From: Nemertoderma westbladi
Lineage: Eukaryota; Xenacoelomorpha; Nemertodermatida; Nemertodermatidae
Direction of reading: 5' to 3'
Length of the DNA stretch: 47,931 nt
NCBI GenBank assembly: GCA_032718475.1
Contig: JAUCBJ010004995.1
Span: 1-47,931 of the forward strand
The position numbers and the translations under genes are program-made. The notes below the pieces were generated by a model, which searched no databases, was not told where the DNA came from, and saw nothing but the letters and a program-made list of their open reading frames with translations. This document shows, one piece after another, positions 30,253 to 40,445 of the stretch (position 1 is the first letter of the stretch; each line of letters begins with the position of its first letter).

Positions 30253-30850
30253 ATAGAAACTGCTTTCCTTTAGTTTCAGAAAATTCGGAATATTGCTTCT
30301 GTTTTAATATATAAAATGTTTTGAATTATCAAAAAAGTTTTTATCAGTATATATAGCTTTATTAAATTCCCGTTTGTTAAATAATATAGTGACAAAAAGT
30401 ACTTCTTTCAGATACTTTATTACTTGCCTATAAAAACATTTATTGCTGTATGTTGGGGAGGTGATAAATTTTATTTTATTTTAATTTTCCGATGGGTTAA
30501 TTTTAGACAGTGTGACGGGATCCTGTGTTGGCCTCGCTCGGGATCCCGACTGTTCGACTTTGTGGTGTGTTCCTACGCGCTGCCTGGCTGAGCCTGAATA
30601 CTAGCTGGCCGTAGGCCGGTGAAATAATAGAGTTTGCTTAATAGCGTTGCTATTAATCAGCTAAAGTATACAGTGAGTGTACCGGTAGTTATTGCAGTAG
30701 TACTAGTACGTGGCCAGCAGCGCATAGCCATTTTTCACTGGGCGGCACATATTCTTAATGCAAAGCAGGTTAGGAAATAATGGTTAAATTATTGAGAAAA
30801 TAAGGCTAGAATAATAGGACATAGCCATTAAATAAACTGACTAAACGGGC
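30253..30850. other. Spacer between the two large arrays
   Basis: Unique-looking 600 bases with no coding frame; contains the TIR-like module GCATAGCCATTTTTCACTGG at 30722 followed by GCGGCAC, and a GGATCCTGTG...GGGATCCCGAC stretch at 30520-30550. Confidence 0.5.
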
Positions 30851-30872
30851 AAAGGTGTTAGTTAGGTCTGCG

Positions 30873-32850
30873 GTTAAAACTAACTGATGAATAAAGGTTA
30901 GGACAGCGGTTAAACTAACTGATGAATAAAGGTTAGGACAGCGGTTAAACTAACTGATGACCAAAGGTTAGGACAGCGGTTAAACTAACTGATGAACAAA
31001 GGATAGGACAGCTGTTAAAGTACCCGAGGAACAAAGGTTAGGGCAGCGGTTAAACTATCTGATGAACAAAGGTTAGGACAGCGGTTAAACTAACTGATGA
31101 ACAAAGGATAGGACAGCTGTTAAACTAACTGAGGAACAAAGGTTAGGGCAGCGGTTAAACTATCTGATGAACAAAGGTTAGGACAGCGGTTAAACTAACT
31201 GATGACCAAAGGTTAGGACAGCGGTTAAACTAACTGATGAACAAAGGATAGGACAGCTGTTAAACAAACTGAGGAACAAAGGTTAGGGCAGCGGTTAAAC
31301 TAACTGATGAATAAAGGTTGGGACAGCGGTTAAACTAACTGATGACCAAAGGTTAGGACAGCGGTTAAACTAACTGATGAATAAAGGTTGGGACAGCGGT
31401 TAAACTAACTGATGACCAAAGGTTAGGACAGCGGTTAAACTATGTGATGAACAAAGGTTAGGACAGCGGTTAAACTATGTGATGAACAAAGGTTAGGACA
31501 GCGGTTAAACTAACTGATGACCAAAGGTTAGGACAGCGGTTAAACTAACTGATGAACAAAGGTTAAGACAGCTGTTAAACTAACTGATGAACAAAGGATA
31601 GGACAGCGGTTAAAACTAACTGATGAATAAAGGTTGGGACAGCGGTTAAACTAACTGATGACCAAAGGTTAGGACAGCGGTTAAACTAACTGATGAATAA
31701 AGGTTGGGACAGCGGTTAAACTAACTGATGACCAAAGGTTAGGACAGCGGTTAAACTATGTGATGAACAAAGGTTAGGACAGCGGTTAAACTATGTGATG
31801 AACAAAGGTTAGGACAGCGGTTAAACTAACTGATGAATAAAGGAAAGGACAGCGGTTAAACTAACTGATGAATAAAGGTTAGGACAGCGGTTAAACTAAC
31901 TGATGAATAAAGGATAGGACAGCGGTTAAACTAACTGATGAACAAAGGATAGGACAGCTGTTAAACTAACTGATGAACAAAGGATAGGACAGCGGTTAAA
32001 CTAACTGATGAATAAAGGATAGGACAGCGGTTAAACTAACTGATGAACAAAGGATAGGACAGCTGTTAAACTAACTGAGGAACAAAGGTGAGGACAGCGG
32101 TTAAACTAACTGATGAACAAAGGATAGGACAGCTGTTAAACTAACAGAGAAACAAAGGTTAGGACAGCGGTTAAACTATGTGATGAACAAAGGTTAGGAC
32201 AGCGGTTAAACTAACTGATGAATAAAGGATAGGACAGCGGTTAAACTAACTGATGAATAAAGGTTAGGACAGCGGTTAAACTAACTGATGAATAAAGGAT
32301 AGGACAGCGGTTAAACTAACTGATGAATAAAGGTTAGGACAGCGGTTAAACTAACTGATGACCAAAGGTTAGGACAGCGGTTAAACTAACTGATGAACAA
32401 AGGATAGGACAGCTGTTAAACTAACTGAGGAACAAAGTTTAGGGCAGCGGTTAAACTAACTGATGACCAAAGGTTAGGACAGCGGTTAAATTAACTGATG
32501 AATAAAGGTTAGGGCAGCCGTTAAACTAACCTATGAACAAAGGTTAGGACAGCGGTTAAACTAACTGATGAATAAAGGTTAGGACAGCGGTTAAACTAAC
32601 TGATGAATAAAGGGTAGGACAGCGGTTAAACTAACTGAAGACCAAAGGATAGGACAGCGGTTAAACTAACTGATGAATAAAGGATAGGACAACGGTTAAA
32701 CTAACTGAGGAACAAAGGTTAGGACAGCAGTTAAACTAACTGAGGAACAAAGGTTAGGACAGCGGTTAAACTAACTGAGGAACAAAGGTTAGGACAGCGG
32801 TTAAACTAACTGAGGAACAAAGGTTAGGACGGCGGTTACACTAACAGAGT
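30873..32850. repeat. Minisatellite, 35-bp unit, about 57 copies
   Basis: Unit GACAGCGGTTAAACTAACTG then ATGAACAAAGGTTAG. It shares the core GGTTAAACTAACTGA.GAACAAAGGTTAG with the 37-bp array and differs in the linker (GACAGC against TGCATAAC). Higher-order duplication is visible: 31310-31460 resembles 31610-31800. Confidence 0.9.
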
Positions 32851-33535
32851 TTAGGATGTTGAGGAACAAAGTTTAGTACATAACGGTTAAACGAACTTTT
32901 TTAAATTTTTTTATCAGTATATCTTGTTTAAATTTTTGAAGGCATTCCTGACCTGACTGGGCGGCATATTAATTCAACTAGGCGGCAAAAGTGCCGCCCA
33001 GTGGCAATGTAAAACGAGGCTATGCAGGTAGCAGCGTAGCAGTGGAAACTATTCATCTAACTGCATAAATGAATTGCCAAATGGCCTACAAATGAACACA
33101 TGTTTATATTATTATCATTATATATATTATATCACATATTATATTGAGAGTATAAGGCCAGTGGAGCGTACATTATTGGCCTTCTTGGTTGCCTTTATGG
33201 GGTGATCCCCATAAAGTTGTTCCCTTAGGCTCTATAGGCCCTGGCTCACTGGAGGTGGATTGAAAGTCCACCTAGCAGCTTCCCCCCACCCCCCCCCCCC
33301 CCCAGCTATACTATCCCCTGTTCGTCCTATTGGATATTTTACTTCAAACCAACATTGCTAAATTCCCCCCCCCCCCCCCCCCCCCCCCATTTTGTTAGTT
33401 CAAAGCGCATAGCGGAGTAAATCCGCTAACAGACAGGCAAATTGCCCGTGTAGATCTACTGTAGTTGCCCGTCAGTCTCCTGCTGCTGCAAGTTTTTTTT
33501 ATTTCAGTTTAATTAAATGGCTGTAGTTATCTCAC

Positions 33536-33749
33536 CTCGTCAAGAAGGATAATCGGTGGGGATTTGAGTAAAGTTCTCGCTATAGCTACGCGTTGCTTCT
33601 CACCCCCAGATAATTTGAGTCCTCGCTCTCCAACAATCGTTTCATAACCTTGTGGAAATGTTTCGATTCTAGAATGTATATCTGCTGCCTTAGCAACACT
33701 CTCAATGTCATCATCACATGAAGAAATGTTGCCATAAAGTATGTTGTAT
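33536..33749 (-). CDS. ABCB6: ABCB6/HMT-1-like transporter, exon with signature and Walker B
   Basis: The minus strand has a CTTCCAG acceptor before 33749 and a GTGAG donor after 33536. The exon encodes [10 protein letters not shown], then [20 protein letters not shown] and [15 protein letters not shown]. It carries the ABC signature LSGGEKQR and Walker B IILLDE with the catalytic glutamate. The family exports heme precursors, porphyrins or metal-glutathione conjugates across mitochondrial, lysosomal or plasma membranes. [20 protein letters not shown] is typical of the ABCB6/ABCB7/HMT-1 group; [14 protein letters not shown] and the neighbouring exons favour ABCB6/HMT-1 over ABCB7. The split arginine codon joins perfectly with the exon at 35186-35422. 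Confidence 0.9.
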
Positions 33750-34359
33750 CTGGAAGGATGCATTTTATGTTAATAATTAGATGAAGTTTCTTCTTCGTTT
33801 GATTTTCGCATTATTTATTTTAAAATATTAATTTTTTCTAATAACTTTTGATCTGTCATGCCCCATTTGGATGTTGTCTAACTATGAGGTGAAGGCCTTT
33901 TGCCTGTAAGTAAGTCCCGAGTCATACATGCGTACACATTGCAGTCTATGGAGACGTTCACACATAAACAGTCTATTTTCAACATGCACTAGTCGTTCTA
34001 TTACTTGAAAGTTGAAAGCTGGCATCTCTACCATTTGGCGACCAATCAAAAGTAACAACTATTTTACCAACTGAATATTGCGCAACCCTTTTTCATTTTC
34101 TATTGCATTTCAATATTGCCAATTATTTTTTAAGAGCTGAAAATTGAATGTGTATTTATGTGTGAAGCGGCATAAGGGATCAGGTTATAGAGAACCAAAA
34201 GAACAATCAAAGTTAACCATATGTTGCTTAGGTGGCTAACCAATAAGAATAGAGAATTAACACGTCTTCCATCTGTCACGCCGTGCCTAGTTTGACTGCA
34301 TTCGTCAGGCATTTTACTATAATGATAATAATGATACTGTGGTAATGGTTTTATATGTG

Positions 34360-34515
34360 AGCTAACACCATCACGTATCCCCTTTGAAGTTGGTCTGCTT
34401 AATTTGTCATAGCCGGTCGTCCTTACTTTGTGCTGGTTGCCAGAAAAGTAGATCTGGTATGACCTCGTCTTTACCTCTCCGGCAGTGCCCACTGAATCTT
34501 AATCTGCGCACACGG
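34360..34515 (-). pseudogene. RTE-like LINE ORF fragment (C-terminal end)
   Basis: Closely matches 42612-42720 of the RTE-like element on the plus strand: GCAGATTAAGATTCAGTGGG, then GACGAGGTCATACCAGATCT and CTGGCAACCA. It encodes the RFSGHCWRSKDEVIPDLLLW-type tail that follows the RT domain, and breaks off soon after. Confidence 0.7.
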
Positions 34516-34769
34516 GCAGTATTTGATACAGAAATAAAATCATAAATGTTACTACAGTATAATGATGGAAATTTTTTATATATATTCGTTTAGAATCACT
34601 GAGATATGATTGTTTTAAGTTAGGCCCCACTCCCCCCCACACTTCCATAATATAACTAACTTCGATATACTGTAACCATATAGACGAATAGGTTGCACAA
34701 TAACGCCAGACAACCAGACACTAATCCAACCAGACACATAACATTGGAGGTGACTTATTGGTTCCCCCA

Positions 34770-35056
34770 AGCTTGAGACTAGAACAAAGTCGCTTCCGCT
34801 TTGCAGGACATTGCTTTCGCCGTGAGGACCAGCCACGTGCATAATCTTGTACTTTGGCAGCCTCATGGAGTGAATAAGCATGGTGGACAGCCCATGACTT
34901 TCTTGAGACGCATCTTAAAGGACACTGGCCTTGAAGATGCGGATGATCTAGCAAATGTCATGGGTGATAGGGAGTTGTGGCGGCGCAATTTTATAGACAA
35001 GCCGGCACAGCATTCTTAAAAATGCAGCTGCAATGCAGCATGCCGATCCTAGTAGT
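34770..35056 (+). pseudogene. RTE-like LINE 3' end with (TAG)n tail
   Basis: Encodes, in two frames, SRFRFAGHCFRREDQ and then NLVLWQPHGVNKHGGQP, LKDTGLEDADDLANVM and DRELWRRN. This is the conserved C-terminus of RTE-like ORF2 proteins. It ends in a CTAGTAGTAGTAGTAG tail at 35041-35056, the same kind of tail as at 42837-42850. The family differs from the better-preserved copy at 40446. Everything upstream of the C-terminus is missing (5' truncation). Confidence 0.75.
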
Positions 35057-35185
35057 AGTAGTAGTTGCACAATAATAAATTTGCTACTCATACAAATTCC
35101 ATAAATTTTGTGATTCTTAATTGAGTACCGGTATAATTACACTTTGTCTCGTTAATTTAACTAAGCCTGTCTTTACTTTACTTAC

Positions 35186-35422
35186 CGTATGTTTTTGTGG
35201 AACAGAACCGTATCTTGGGGGACGACTCCTATAGAATGTCTCAATGACAGTTGGGTGACTTTACTAATGTCCTGACCATCGATCTGTATTGATCCGGATG
35301 TGACGTCATAAAATCGGAAGAGAAGTCGAATTATCGTAGATTTTCCGGAACCGGAAGGTCCCACAATGGCCACAGTGTGGCCGGAAGGTATAGTAAAGGT
35401 GATGTTCTTCAAAATCTCTTTT
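35186..35422 (-). CDS. ABCB6: ABCB6/HMT-1-like transporter, exon with Walker A and Q-loop
   Basis: On the minus strand a CATCAG acceptor precedes 35422 and a GTAAGT donor follows 35186. The exon encodes [59 protein letters not shown] and [11 protein letters not shown]. Walker A (GPSGSGKS) and the Q-loop (VVPQD) are intact. [24 protein letters not shown] is closest to ABCB6/HMT-1 in my recollection. The first part of the nucleotide-binding domain and all membrane helices are not in this exon; upstream exons should lie on the minus strand above 35430, but mobile elements fill that side and I could not find them. Confidence 0.9.
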
Positions 35423-35499
35423 CTGATGAATAAATATAAAAGGGTGTTTATATAGTGGGGGAGGGTGTGTGTGTTTGTAGTCGTACTGTAGGTTTATGG
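35423..35499. other. Intronic spacer
   Basis: Short AT- and GT-rich spacer upstream of the ABC exon; nothing else seen. Confidence 0.4.
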
Positions 35500-35502
35500 T
35501 GC

Positions 35503-35603
35503 GTTAGGTCCTGACGCTTTAGGTCCTGGTAGCTTTAGGTCCGATGTATTAAGTCCTGGTAGCATTAGGTCCGTGTATTTAGGTCAGTAGGTCCAGTCTG
35601 CTT
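35503..35603 (-). repeat. Short array of GGACCTAAAGC-type units, inverted
   Basis: Plus strand reads GCGTTAGGTCCTGACGCTTT, AGGTCCTGGTAGCTTTAGGT, and so on: about seven degenerate 14-15 bp units. Reverse complemented, they are the same family (GGACCTAAAGCTACC, GGACCTAACGC) as the large array at 46252-47931, but in the opposite orientation. Confidence 0.75.
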
Positions 35604-36661
35604 CCAAACCCAGGCAGGTTAGTAAAGGAGCAGGTTACAGAGCCGAGTTGACCCTAACCATAACCCACACCAAATTGAGAATTCGAAGGGAGAATTGGAG
35701 CCCTGAAAGCACTCCGCCATCCAAAAAATCAATATGTCACCTTAAACAGTTATTAGCCAAAAAATTGGAAACAATTAACACCCCACGGCTGCACCAAAAC
35801 CCAGTAACTGAAATTTGTTAAAAATTTTTTTATTTGACCTTTGGGGTTTTCGAGGGTGTAGAATTCATCTGTGAAAGTCTCAAAGTCCCATGATGAAGAT
35901 ATCACTGTTCCAAAACCCCAGTTAACTACGTTATTTATATTACATTTCACGGAATACCATTACAAAACACATCAACTTTCTCTTACTCGGTTTCAAATTT
36001 AAGATTGAATATTTCACTGTAACTTTTTTAACTTTCTAAACCAGTATCTTCAACAAACATGGTACAGCCTAATTATTCACCACATCAAAACCAAGTAGAT
36101 GCCAGATTGTGTAGTTACTGGGTTTCTAGTAACATTTACTGGGTTATGGGATCAATAAACATGGTAAAGCCTAATTATTCACCACATCAAAACCAAGTAG
36201 ATGGAAAATTGTTTAGTTACTGGGTTTATAGTAAACATTTACTGGGTTTTGGGAAATTAATAATTATCATTTTTGTACTTTAGGTCGTAGATACACCGTT
36301 ATGTATGGAAAACTTTAACTGCGATTTTCTAAAAATGAAGTTTTTTCACTTACTGGGTTTCGGCATGGAGCAGCCGCCCAGCTTGTAAGCTACAAAGGTC
36401 AAGCTTACAAGCAGGGAGCCTTGCCAATAGAACCAAAATGAAGTCACATGACCGCGCAATCTACTACATATTATTGTAGAACTATTGTGTTTAGTATATT
36501 TATTGGTGCAGTGCATTGTAATTACATAACTACATGGCGACAACATCCTAATATTATGTTGCCGCCAACAGATGGAGAGAGAGAGATTAATTAAAGACAC
36601 CACCACAGTAGCCAATAGCAATAGCAAAACACTATCCTGACAGTGATAGGCCAGGATAAAA
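35604..36661. other. Non-coding stretch with a local duplication
   Basis: No gene seen. A unit of about 107 bases containing AACATGGTACAGCCTAATTA and AACCAAGTAGATG, ending at TTACTGGGTTT, is duplicated at 36052-36150 and 36155-36255; ACTGGGTTT words recur from 35760 to 36362. A hairpin, GCTTGTAAGCT...AGCTTACAAGC, lies at 36381-36412. ATF/CCAAT words occur near 36610-36640. Confidence 0.5.
36654..36661. repeat. Left target-site duplication GGATAAAA
   Basis: GGATAAAA directly before the left TIR, repeated directly after the right TIR at 40228-40235. Confidence 0.85.
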
Positions 36662-36784
36662 ACAAGCGGGTCCCGGAAGGAACATTGACTGAATGATTCC
36701 ATGGAGGGAAATTTAAATGTAATAGTTGACTACTATCGCCAGTTGAATTAGACACTAACACATTTAGGCAGTTAGGTATTTGTA
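36662..36784. repeat. Left TIR, 123 bp
   Basis: Starts ACAAGCGGGTCCCGGAAGG, ends CAGTTAGGTATTTGTA. Exact reverse complement of 40105-40227. Confidence 0.9.
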
Positions 36785-36838
36785 TTATAACAATAAATGT
36801 ATTTCAGTGTTATTGTCATCGACAACTTTTAATATTGA

Positions 36839-37072
36839 ATGGAAGACTCATCCACATCCTGTAGTATTTGTGACAAATTATTTTCATGTGTCGGTAATTT
36901 AAACAAACTTCGTAAAACTCTTCACGATCAAGAAGTTGTTACCGTTAGAGGTCGTAAGAGGAAATGCGAAGGAAGCGAAGATGACTCGTCGCCATCGGCA
37001 GTAATAGACTGCATGGTGTGTGGTACCACGTCCACCAAGAAGAGTAACTTATATGTACATCAACGAACGTAA
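36839..37072 (+). pseudogene. Two-zinc-finger micro-ORF, both fingers damaged
   Basis: 77 codons starting 54 bases inside the left TIR. The first finger reads CSIC, then 12 residues, then L-RKTL-H: the first zinc-binding histidine is replaced by leucine. A basic linker RGRKRKCEG and an acidic-Ser stretch EDDSSPS follow. The second finger starts CMVC and reaches its first histidine (YVHQRT) but stops before the second. So neither finger is complete as read. The layout, two fingers and little else, recalls the intact micro-ORF at 8834-9003, though the sequences are only loosely similar. It may be the remnant of a longer element-encoded DNA-binding protein. Confidence 0.5.
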
Positions 37073-37314
37073 CCGTCAGGGTTGATTAGTTGCTTGAGAT
37101 CTTCTTCATCAAAGTCGGCGAACGCCAAACGCCAGTATCCCGTATCCGTCAATTAGTCTTCCGGTCTTCCTATCTGTACGTCCGTCGTAGGATAGTGATG
37201 ATATTGCGGATGATATATATTATAAACTTTCGCCTGGAAACATGGCGTTAAATAAAAATAATAAATATTAATATGAACATATAGTGATCATAATATATAT
37301 AGCGCATTTATTGA

Positions 37315-39581
37315 TGGGATGGGATGGGATGGGATGGGATGGGATGGGATGGGATGGGATGGGATGGGATGGGATGGGATGGGATGGGATGGGATGGGAT
37401 GGGATGGGATGGGATGGGATGGGATGGGATGGGATGGGATGGGATGGGATGGGATGGGATGGGATGGGATGGGATGGGATGGGATGGGATGGGATGGGAT
37501 GGGATGGGATGGGATGGGATGGGATGGGATGGGATGGGATGGGATGGGATGGGATGGGATGGGATGGGATGGGATGGGATGGGATGGGATGGGATGGGAT
37601 GGGATGGGATGGGATGGGATGGGATGGGATGGGATGGGATGGGATGGGATGGGATGGGATGGGATGGGATGGGATGGGATGGGATGGGATGGGATGGGAT
37701 GGGATGGGATGGGATGGGATGGGATGGGATGGGATGGGATGGGATGGGATGGGATGGGATGGGATGGGATGGGATGGGATGGGATGGGATGGGATGGGAT
37801 GGGATGGGATGGGATGGGATGGGATGGGATGGGATGGGATGGGATGGGATGGGATGGGATGGGATGGGATGGGATGGGATGGGATGGGATGGGATGGGAT
37901 GGGATGGGATGGGATGGGATGGGATGGGATGGGATGGGATGGGATGGGATGGGATGGGATGGGATGGGATGGGATGGGATGGGATGGGATGGGATGGGAT
38001 GGGATGGGATGGGATGGGATGGGATGGGATGGGATGGGATGGGATGGGATGGGATGGGATGGGATGGGATGGGATGGGATGGGATGGGATGGGATGGGAT
38101 GGGATGGGATGGGATGGGATGGGATGGGATGGGATGGGATGGGATGGGATGGGATGGGATGGGATGGGATGGGATGGGATGGGATGGGATGGGATGGGAT
38201 GGGATGGGATGGGATGGGATGGGATGGGATGGGATGGGATGGGATGGGATGGGATGGGATGGGATGGGATGGGATGGGATGGGATGGGATGGGATGGGAT
38301 GGGATGGGATGGGATGGGATGGGATGGGATGGGATGGGATGGGATGGGATGGGATGGGATGGGATGGGATGGGATGGGATGGGATGGGATGGGATGGGAT
38401 GGGATGGGATGGGATGGGATGGGATGGGATGGGATGGGATGGGATGGGATGGGATGGGATGGGATGGGATGGGATGGGATGGGATGGGATGGGATGGGAT
38501 GGGATGGGATGGGATGGGATGGGATGGGATGGGATGGGATGGGATGGGATGGGATGGGATGGGATGGGATGGGATGGGATGGGATGGGATGGGATGGGAT
38601 GGGATGGGATGGGATGGGATGGGATGGGATGGGATGGGATGGGATGGGATGGGATGGGATGGGATGGGATGGGATGGGATGGGATGGGATGGGATGGGAT
38701 GGGATGGGATGGGATGGGATGGGATGGGATGGGATGGGATGGGATGGGATGGGATGGGATGGGATGGGATGGGATGGGATGGGATGGGATGGGATGGGAT
38801 GGGATGGGATGGGATGGGATGGGATGGGATGGGATGGGATGGGATGGGATGGGATGGGATGGGATGGGATGGGATGGGATGGGATGGGATGGGATGGGAT
38901 GGGATGGGATGGGATGGGATGGGATGGGATGGGATGGGATGGGATGGGATGGGATGGGATGGGATGGGATGGGATGGGATGGGATGGGATGGGATGGGAT
39001 GGGATGGGATGGGATGGGATGGGATGGGATGGGATGGGATGGGATGGGATGGGATGGGATGGGATGGGATGGGATGGGATGGGATGGGATGGGATGGGAT
39101 GGGATGGGATGGGATGGGATGGGATGGGATGGGATGGGATGGGATGGGATGGGATGTGGGATGGGATGGGATGGGATGGGATGGGATGGGATGGGATGGG
39201 ATGGGATGGGAGGGATGGGATGGGATGGGATGGGATGGGATGGGATGGGATGGGATGGGATGGGATGGGATGGGATGGGATGGGATGGGATGGGATGGGA
39301 TGGGATGGGATGGGATGGGATGGGATGGGATGGGATGGGATGGGATGGGATGGGATGGGATGGGATGGGATGGGATGGGATGGGATGGGATGGGATGGGA
39401 TGGGATGGGATGGGATGGGATGGGATGGGATGGGATGGGATGGGATGGGATGGGATGGGATGGGATGGGATGGGATGGGATGGGATGGGATGGGATGGGA
39501 TGGGATGGGATGGGATGGGATGGGATGGGATGGGATGGGATGGGATGGGATGGGATGGGATGGGATGGGATGGGATGGGAT
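37315..39581. repeat. (TGGGA)n pentanucleotide array, about 453 copies
   Basis: 2,267 bases of TGGGA with only two visible interruptions, a two-base gain near 39156 and a one-base loss near 39211; it ends in degenerate TATGA units. All long frames through it (WDGMG on one strand, HPIPS on the other) are artefacts. The plus strand is G-rich with GGG every five bases, so it could form G-quadruplexes. Confidence 0.97.
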
Positions 39582-40104
39582 ATGATATGATATGATATAA
39601 GTAATCTTTAACGATCAACTGCTACTCCTAATTTATGATATAAGTAATCTTTAACGATCAACTGCTACTCCTAATTTATGTTCACCAAATATATGGTAAA
39701 TATTTACACTTAGTATTTAGACATTTTAGACCGCTTATATATCTCTGGTTATTTTTGGTAAAATTTAGACCGGTTTTCAGAATCGGAATCTGCAGATGAA
39801 GGCAGTTCTCATGATATCTAGATTACATTCCAAAGACGACAAATAAAGTATAAATAAATCAATACAAATAAAGACGGCAAATATTGCCATTGAACTACCT
39901 TCATACCAAATTTAGTAGCATATGATTGGAATTTGAAAAACATTAGTAGGGGGTGGGGGGGGGGGGGGGGGGATTAGTCACTTATATTAGTCACTTAATC
40001 TTGAGGTCAAGGGTTCTAATCCCAGAAAAAGAAAAGTAATTTATTTTTTTTAATTATTTTTTCCGATTAAACAAAAGATTAATAAGATGATTATTATTAT
40101 ATAT
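39582..40104. other. Element interior after the array
   Basis: A 43-base unit with GTAATCTTTAACGATCAACT is present twice (39594-39680). A poly-G run of about 19 lies at 39954-39972. At 40008-40020 GGGTTCTAATCCC matches the Pol III B-box consensus, but no clear A box or tRNA fold accompanies it. No gene. Confidence 0.5.
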
Positions 40105-40227
40105 TACAAATACCTAACTGCCTAAATGTGTTAGTGTCTAATTCAACTGGCGATAGTAGTCAACTATTACATTTAAATTTCCCTCCATGGAATCATTCAG
40201 TCAATGTTCCTTCCGGGACCCGCTTGT
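40105..40227. repeat. Right TIR, 123 bp
   Basis: Exact reverse complement of 36662-36784; followed by the target duplication GGATAAAA (40228-40235). Confidence 0.9.
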
Positions 40228-40235
40228 GGATAAAA

Positions 40236-40445
40236 CCTATTAGCCTTCTCTCTCCTTCTAATGTTATGTTATAGCAATGTAACCACAATTTGTACTAATT
40301 TATACATGTAGGCCTAGGCTATATACTGGTAGGTATTTGACTAATTCAGTACATGTACCGGACCAGTATGCAGTACTGGACCGGCTGACCGGTAGCTGTA
40401 AATTACTTTGCTGGAAATTTTATTTTAAACCGACCATCTGGGAGG
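40236..40445. other. Short spacer, nothing seen
   Basis: Contains TAGGCCTAGGC and ACCGGACCAG words; no gene or RNA recognised. Confidence 0.4.

Larger units (their letters stand above)
27390..33025. mobile_element. Possible non-autonomous element(s) built of tandem arrays
   Basis: The left edge reads GCATAATAGCCTC ... CACTGGACGGCAC (27390-27448); the right edge, reverse complemented, reads GCATAGCCTCGTTTTAC then CACTGGGCGGCAC (32991-33025). A third copy, in left-edge orientation, sits between the two big arrays at 30720-30748. This suggests one composite or two nested elements whose interiors are minisatellites. No target duplication is visible and no protein is encoded. Confidence 0.4.
27327..33535 (-). 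other. 6.2-kb ABC transporter intron filled with tandem arrays
   Basis: Bounded by a GTGAG donor (33535 downward) and a TTTCAG acceptor. It contains three minisatellites, poly-C tracts at 33290-33303 and 33366-33389, and TIR-like GCATAGCC...CACTGGGCGGCAC modules at 27390-27448, 30720-30748 and, inverted, 32991-33025. No coding exon was recognised inside. Confidence 0.75.
33750..35185 (-). other. ABC transporter intron with LINE fragments
   Basis: 1.4-kb intron between a CTTCCAG acceptor and a GTAAGT donor. Apart from the two LINE tails annotated separately (34360-34515 and 34770-35056), no coding sequence was recognised. Confidence 0.7.
36662..40227. mobile_element. TIR element (3,566 bp) carrying a zinc-finger ORF and (TGGGA)n
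   Basis: 36662-36784 and 40105-40227 are 123-bp perfect inverted repeats starting ACAAGCGGGTCCCGG. Both ends are flanked by the same 8 bases, GGATAAAA. This proves transposition as a unit and, with no difference between the arms by eye, a recent one. The interior has a broken two-finger ORF (36839-37072), the 2.27-kb pentanucleotide array, a 43-bp tandem duplication (39594-39680), a poly-G run (39954-39972) and no transposase. An 8-bp duplication fits hAT, P or related superfamilies; long TIRs make a simple hAT less typical. Presumably mobilised in trans. Confidence 0.85.

Noticed and set aside
27485-32850. CRISPR array
   Set aside because: The repeats are contiguous with no unique spacers of constant length, and the window is clearly eukaryotic.
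35625-35690. Telomere-like CCCTAACC words
   Set aside because: Only two imperfect occurrences, ACCCTAACC and ATAACCC, with no tandem array.
37284-39618. Long ORFs of WDGMG (plus) and HPIPS (minus) repeats
   Set aside because: They are open only because a stop-free pentanucleotide is repeated; all three plus frames and one minus frame are open over the same span.
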